Assembly: GCF_000143535.2 (NCBI RefSeq)
Contig: NC_037311.1
Span: forward strand, 2,790,001-2,854,000
DNA from: Botrytis cinerea B05.10
Taxonomy: Eukaryota; Ascomycota; Leotiomycetes; Helotiales; Sclerotiniaceae
Direction: 5' to 3'
DNA length: 64,000 nucleotides
Under the pieces are notes generated by a model. It was not told where the DNA came from. It made no database searches and was given only the letters and a program-made list of their open reading frames with translations. Position 1 is the first letter of the stretch. Each line of letters begins with the position of its first letter. Below, in pieces: positions 60,350 to 64,000 of the stretch. The translations under genes and the position numbers were made by a program.

Positions 60350-61331
60350 TTGAGATTGTGTTTGTTTGTTGAAGAGCATGAACATTTTGTAGAATATATT
60401 TTAATTTTGTTTGTGGTGTCTCCATGTGGAGGAGAAAAGCGGAACACTAAGCGCTTTTTTGGCGTAGAATCTGATCGTGATTGTGGATCAAACTAGCCGT
60501 CGCATTTGCTGAAATCACTGTTTGAGGACCAGATCATGAGAAGCGAGGCTATTCAGATATTAATCTTGTGGATAATTATATAAATCACTTTGATACAAAA
60601 TCAAGATCAGGGTTCGAACTTAAGATCATGCTAGAGAGGTGGTCTTAAGGGGTAGCTCATTATGCTCATATCATATTCTTTTAGGTTAGACCAATTCTAT
60701 CTATCTAACTTTGAAGCCAAATGAAGGGGTTTGAAACTTTCCAATTTCACTTCAATTCATTTCAACCACTTAAGATTGTAATGTTGGAAAACTCGGTACC
60801 CGAATAGCTTGATTCATCCATATGATCTAATCAAAGATTGAGTTTTTTACTTATAGAACTCCTGCATTCTTCAAATTTTGGATCAATATTCGAATTACGA
60901 TCTGGGACACCCTCTCCTATAAAACGATTATCAAATTGGCTCTTCTAGATGATTTGAGTACCAATTCAAAGTCTATACACCTACTCCGATTTTGCCAAGC
61001 AGGCAAATCGATTCGTTGGCAAACAGGCAGATGGTTTGTAATTTTCGGAGTTTGCAGAGTGACGATGCCATGGCTGACGATTTTTGAAGGTTTGACCAAA
61101 ACGGTCTACGCGCATGACTAGTGGCTTCATCGGCTCTCCATCACACCGATCTGAGAGGAAACTTCCAGGTTCGACAAAGAAGCTACTGCACGTCACTAAT
61201 GCGGTTTGCGCCTGCAGAAGTGTTGGTTGCTGATCCACAGGTCTTCCGAATATTGGCTCTCTCATTACTTTGTCCCCGATCGACATCCGGTTCAAATATG
61301 ACGAGGCTGTACATTCTGATAGGATATGAAA
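60350..61331. other. spacer with no clear gene
   Basis: Opposing short ORFs at 60936-61121 plus and 60981-61295 minus cover the same bases. A 20-bp stretch around 60610-60660 contains GTTCGAAC and CTTAAG on both sides but does not fold as a tRNA. Nothing else seen. Confidence 0.35.
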
Positions 61332-61780
61332 TCAGATTAGATTGATAGCATTTAGAATGCAACCCATTGTATCGTTGGTTGCATCTTCAACCTCTAATCG
61401 GTTGGCTCGCATGTCTCTCAATTCATGAAGAGTCTGATACATACGTGGTCTGATGGGTAGCTCTTCCCAGATAAGAAAAACCACATATGAAGTTAACGGG
61501 TTAATTTGATTGCGCATTTTGGACGGCGGGTAATCTCCACTTCTCATCAGATGTTGCGTTGCATTTCCCCAAGATTCCGGATATTGGAGAAGCAGGCGAT
61601 TCAGCACCTCCCACATATTTCATTTATAATGGATAATGCCTGGGAGATTTCCAAAAGACGTTCGGCTTCACTGATGAATGTCCTTCTTTGAAAATGCAGG
61701 TGTTTTCTTTCGCACATATAAAAGTTAAGGTCAAGGATCTTCCAAGGCGCAGAGCATCAACGTTATGCAATCTCTGTTTG
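61332..61780 (-). pseudogene. decayed protein-coding relic, unknown family
   Basis: On the minus strand a protein-like run (NFYMCERKHLHFQRRTFI, then SEAERLLEISQALSIINE) is followed, one base out of frame near 61616, by a 94-codon ATG ORF (MWEVLNRLLLQYPESWGN ... TSYVVFLIWEELPIRPRMY). The two pieces read naturally as one protein with a single-base shift. Upstream, the frame meets a TGA. No splice signals explain the change, so I regard it as a degraded gene. The family is not recognised. Confidence 0.4.
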
Positions 61781-62070
61781 TCTCGTTTGCTTCGTTTGCT
61801 GTCAGGCCAAGGTAATATCGTTGCAATCGTCCAGAGAATGTCCTGCTTCCACGAGGTGGATTTCTCTAGGGTTCTCGAGTTAAGCTTGACAAAAACAAAG
61901 AAAGGAAAGGACAGAGAAACAGTATGGCTCAAGCTAGTATCTTATAACAGATTGCATCAATATCGACCCACTGAATGATTCACAGCCGCAGAAAAATATG
62001 GCATGCCAAATTGAGTACAATAGTGACAGAATAGGTCATGGAAAAAGCATTCCTTCTTCAACATCCCCGT

Positions 62071-62331
62071 TTATTCCATCGCCTCGCCTTGCCATGTTGT
62101 TCCCTCAATAAAATTGTCAGACCGTTTCCACCTGCCATATCTTCCTACCCAAAATTGAATTGAGCGAGGCAAGTGCACGCATTCAAGGATGCAAATGGGT
62201 AGCGGCGGGTTTCCCGAGATTCGGCCCATGCCGGGGCACTTCAAGGTCTGCCCTGTATGTTGTATTCTGCCGGATTTTGCTACCCTTTTCTTGATACTTC
62301 CTAATCCAACAAAGCCGCCCGGGACCTGCAT
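62071..62331 (-). CDS. uncharacterised ORF, 86 aa
   Basis: ATG at 62331 opens MQVPGGFVGLGSIKKRVAK and runs to 62071 without introns. Composition is protein-like but there is no motif I know. It lies between two decayed relics on the same strand and may belong to them. Confidence 0.2.
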   Translation of the reverse strand: MQVPGGFVGLGSIKKRVAKSGRIQHTGQTLKCPGMGRISGNPPLPICILECVHLPRSIQFWVGRYGRWKRSDNFIEGTTWQGEAME

Positions 62332-62836
62332 ATCCTATCCTTGATTTTTCAACATACTTTTATGACCACGGTATGGGAATGGAGGGATCATGAGAGTGGC
62401 GAAGCATTTTTTGGATTATAATTTCCGGGTGTCTAAATTAGCTTGCGGTACTTCAGCATTTATTTGAACTTTATATTCACCGCTCAATCGAAGTTTCTGA
62501 TAAGTTGAAATCCAACTAGAAGCAACTAACGCTGAAGCGTGGTTAAAAGACGAAGCTCGGCGTAGTTACCTTGACATGTCCCTCGCAAAGTCATCAAGCG
62601 GACATTATCCGAGCCGCCGGCAGTTGCTCGCCTGAATTACGCCCAATATTGTGGTAAGACCAAAACTGATTCGCTATTTTCTTGCAACTCGTGTCCGTCC
62701 TGTCTTACCTTGATATGAGGTGAATATGACATGCTACACATCAGCCAGCAAGTCGCTTCAAAGCCAGTGACAGGAAGCCCACTCCAGCTATTGCAGCCGT
62801 ATATCCAATTCTGTAATATCGAGCTTCCCCAGCTTC

Positions 62837-63230
62837 TCAAATCTGCATTTTCTCTTCATTTTGTTTCTCTGCAAGTTCATTCAAGACGAGTATCAACAAG
62901 AGCTTCGATGTGACTTTGATTGGTTCTGCCACGCTCAAGTCAGTTTGGAATTTTCTGTTGTCTTTAACTTGCCACCATTTGATACCATCTGACATGAGCG
63001 TCATGACCCCAAAATTGTATTGCTCGTTTCTCTGTAATACACAGAGCACTCGTCATGTATTTCTCGTTGAATTTTCCTTCTCCGCCGTTTCTCTCCGGTC
63101 AGCATTGAACCTCAAAGCATCATGTTTCTCGCTTTCAATTGCTATTTTGAATCACTCTTCTTGTGATATTGACCTGACATCACATTCTTGTAGTGGAAAA
63201 AATGCAGTTTCTCCTCAATCACTTCGTCCT
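62837..63230 (-). pseudogene. relic ORF with in-frame TGA codons
   Basis: One minus-strand frame reads FKIAIESEKHDALRFNADRR, ETAEKENSTRNT, then a TGA, then VLCVLQRNEQYNFGVMTL and SDGIKWWQVKDNRKFQ through to a stop at 62837. Two more TGA codons interrupt the frame upstream. The text continues naturally across each stop, so these are probably substitutions in a once-open gene. The Y-x-F-G-V...DG...W pattern recalls nuclease-like domains in repeat-associated fungal proteins, but this is only a resemblance. Confidence 0.4.
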
Positions 63231-64000
63231 CCATCTTCCGCTCACTCATTGACCCACTTACTGCCCTACGCAGAAAGAGCATATGCCGTTATCCGGCCGA
63301 CGATGCGCGTCCGGTTCTATATCCTTACACGTGCGAAAACCCACGCACAGGCCGTACTCAACTAGTCGCAGTCGCGGCGGCAGGATTTCGAATTGGCACA
63401 AAGTTGGCCAAATTCGATAAAGAGTATCGGGTAGGCGGAGAATTTTTCAATGCTGATCTGAGCGATGTTTATCAGATGGCCAGAGCGCTCCATGTATATG
63501 ATAAATTGTGAAAAGATGCATTAAGGGAACGGCTTTAGAGTGAGGGTGTGAGATCAACTCTGGTGGCTCTTTGGTGTCCGTGTTATTTCAATTCTTGCTT
63601 TCAAATAATAATATCTCCACGGCGATCAAATGCAAGGCTTGACTTTACCCACATGTCCACTCGGTAACTCCGTATTTGATCGCCAACAGTATCTCCAATG
63701 TCATAAGGCTCCATTAACTAATCGGTAGACACAGCTTTGCCACTGATGGAGACCTGCCGATCTGTTTATGTTACTTCTACTTGGGATGAAGGTATGGCCC
63801 CTTTAACAGCACTTGCTTTGTGGACCACAGTTTTAAGGTTTGTCAATGGATAATCACACTTTCCACAACCCTTCGCTTATCTTGAGTCCAGCTAGCCCCA
63901 CTCACGATTTTATCAAGATTTTATCAAGATTTCAAGACAACTTGGCAACAAATACGATGAATCCTTATAACATTATAGAAGCCGTCAAATATTTCTTTAA
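63231..64000. other. right flank, no gene seen
   Basis: No ORF of note. A short direct repeat (TTTTATCAAGA, twice) occurs at 63908-63929. The window ends in uncharacterised DNA; a gene entering from the right cannot be excluded. Confidence 0.4.

Noticed and set aside
60600..60665. tRNA-like words (GGGTTCGAAC, GTAGCTCA)
   Set aside because: The T-arm-like and D-arm-like words are in opposite orientations, and no acceptor stem pairs.

Overview
This is a nuclear window from a filamentous ascomycete, most probably a Leotiomycete of the Botrytis/Sclerotinia type. Introns are short (about 45-75 nt) with GTAAGT-like donors and C/TAG acceptors, and the base composition is AT-leaning. The genes include fungal markers: RRP6, GPI1, MDM35, a DFG5/DCW1-type GH76 mannanase, a WSC protein, a PTH11-like receptor and a necrosis/ethylene-inducing-like protein (NLP). 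The genus is inferred from general resemblance; no search was run.

Layout. 1-14.3 kb: a secreted NLP gene, a C2H2 zinc-finger gene and a giant serine-rich WSC cell-wall protein, separated by long spacers. 14.3-30 kb: gene-poor, with several diverged copies of one small two-exon gene family on the minus strand, a solo-LTR-like block and a very AT-rich island. 30-37.6 kb: a hypothetical gene, a SAM methyltransferase, an alpha/beta hydrolase and a PTH11-like membrane protein. 37.6-42.6 kb: gene-poor, with an inverted repeat, a direct repeat and a plus-strand member of the small family. 42.6-56.4 kb: conserved housekeeping block with a low-complexity acidic protein, RRP6, MDM35, a tiny two-TM membrane protein, GPI1, a mitochondrial LEA-like protein, tRNA-Leu(CAA) and the GH76 gene. 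56.4-64 kb: a 2EXR-type protein, a possible small ORF, tRNA-Phe(GAA) and decayed coding relics.

The main discovery candidate is the small family (called family X here). Its members are at 15174-16016(-), 20024-20260(-), 21515-22254(-), 24730-24974(-, frameshifted) and 40545-41178(+). They encode about 80-110 aa proteins with no signal peptide, a central R-I-x-x-Y ... D/N ... V/I-P block and a C-terminal F-D-x-x-F motif. The three complete members share a first exon of 50-56 nt, a phase-2 intron that is long for this window (355-552 nt) and homologous exon-2 starts. I do not recognise the family.

The housekeeping genes form functional themes rather than operons. Cell-wall and GPI biology is represented by the WSC protein, GPI1 and the GPI-anchored GH76 enzyme. 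Mitochondrial functions are represented by MDM35 and the LEA-like protein. RRP6 and MDM35 are divergently arranged across a spacer of about 360 bp.
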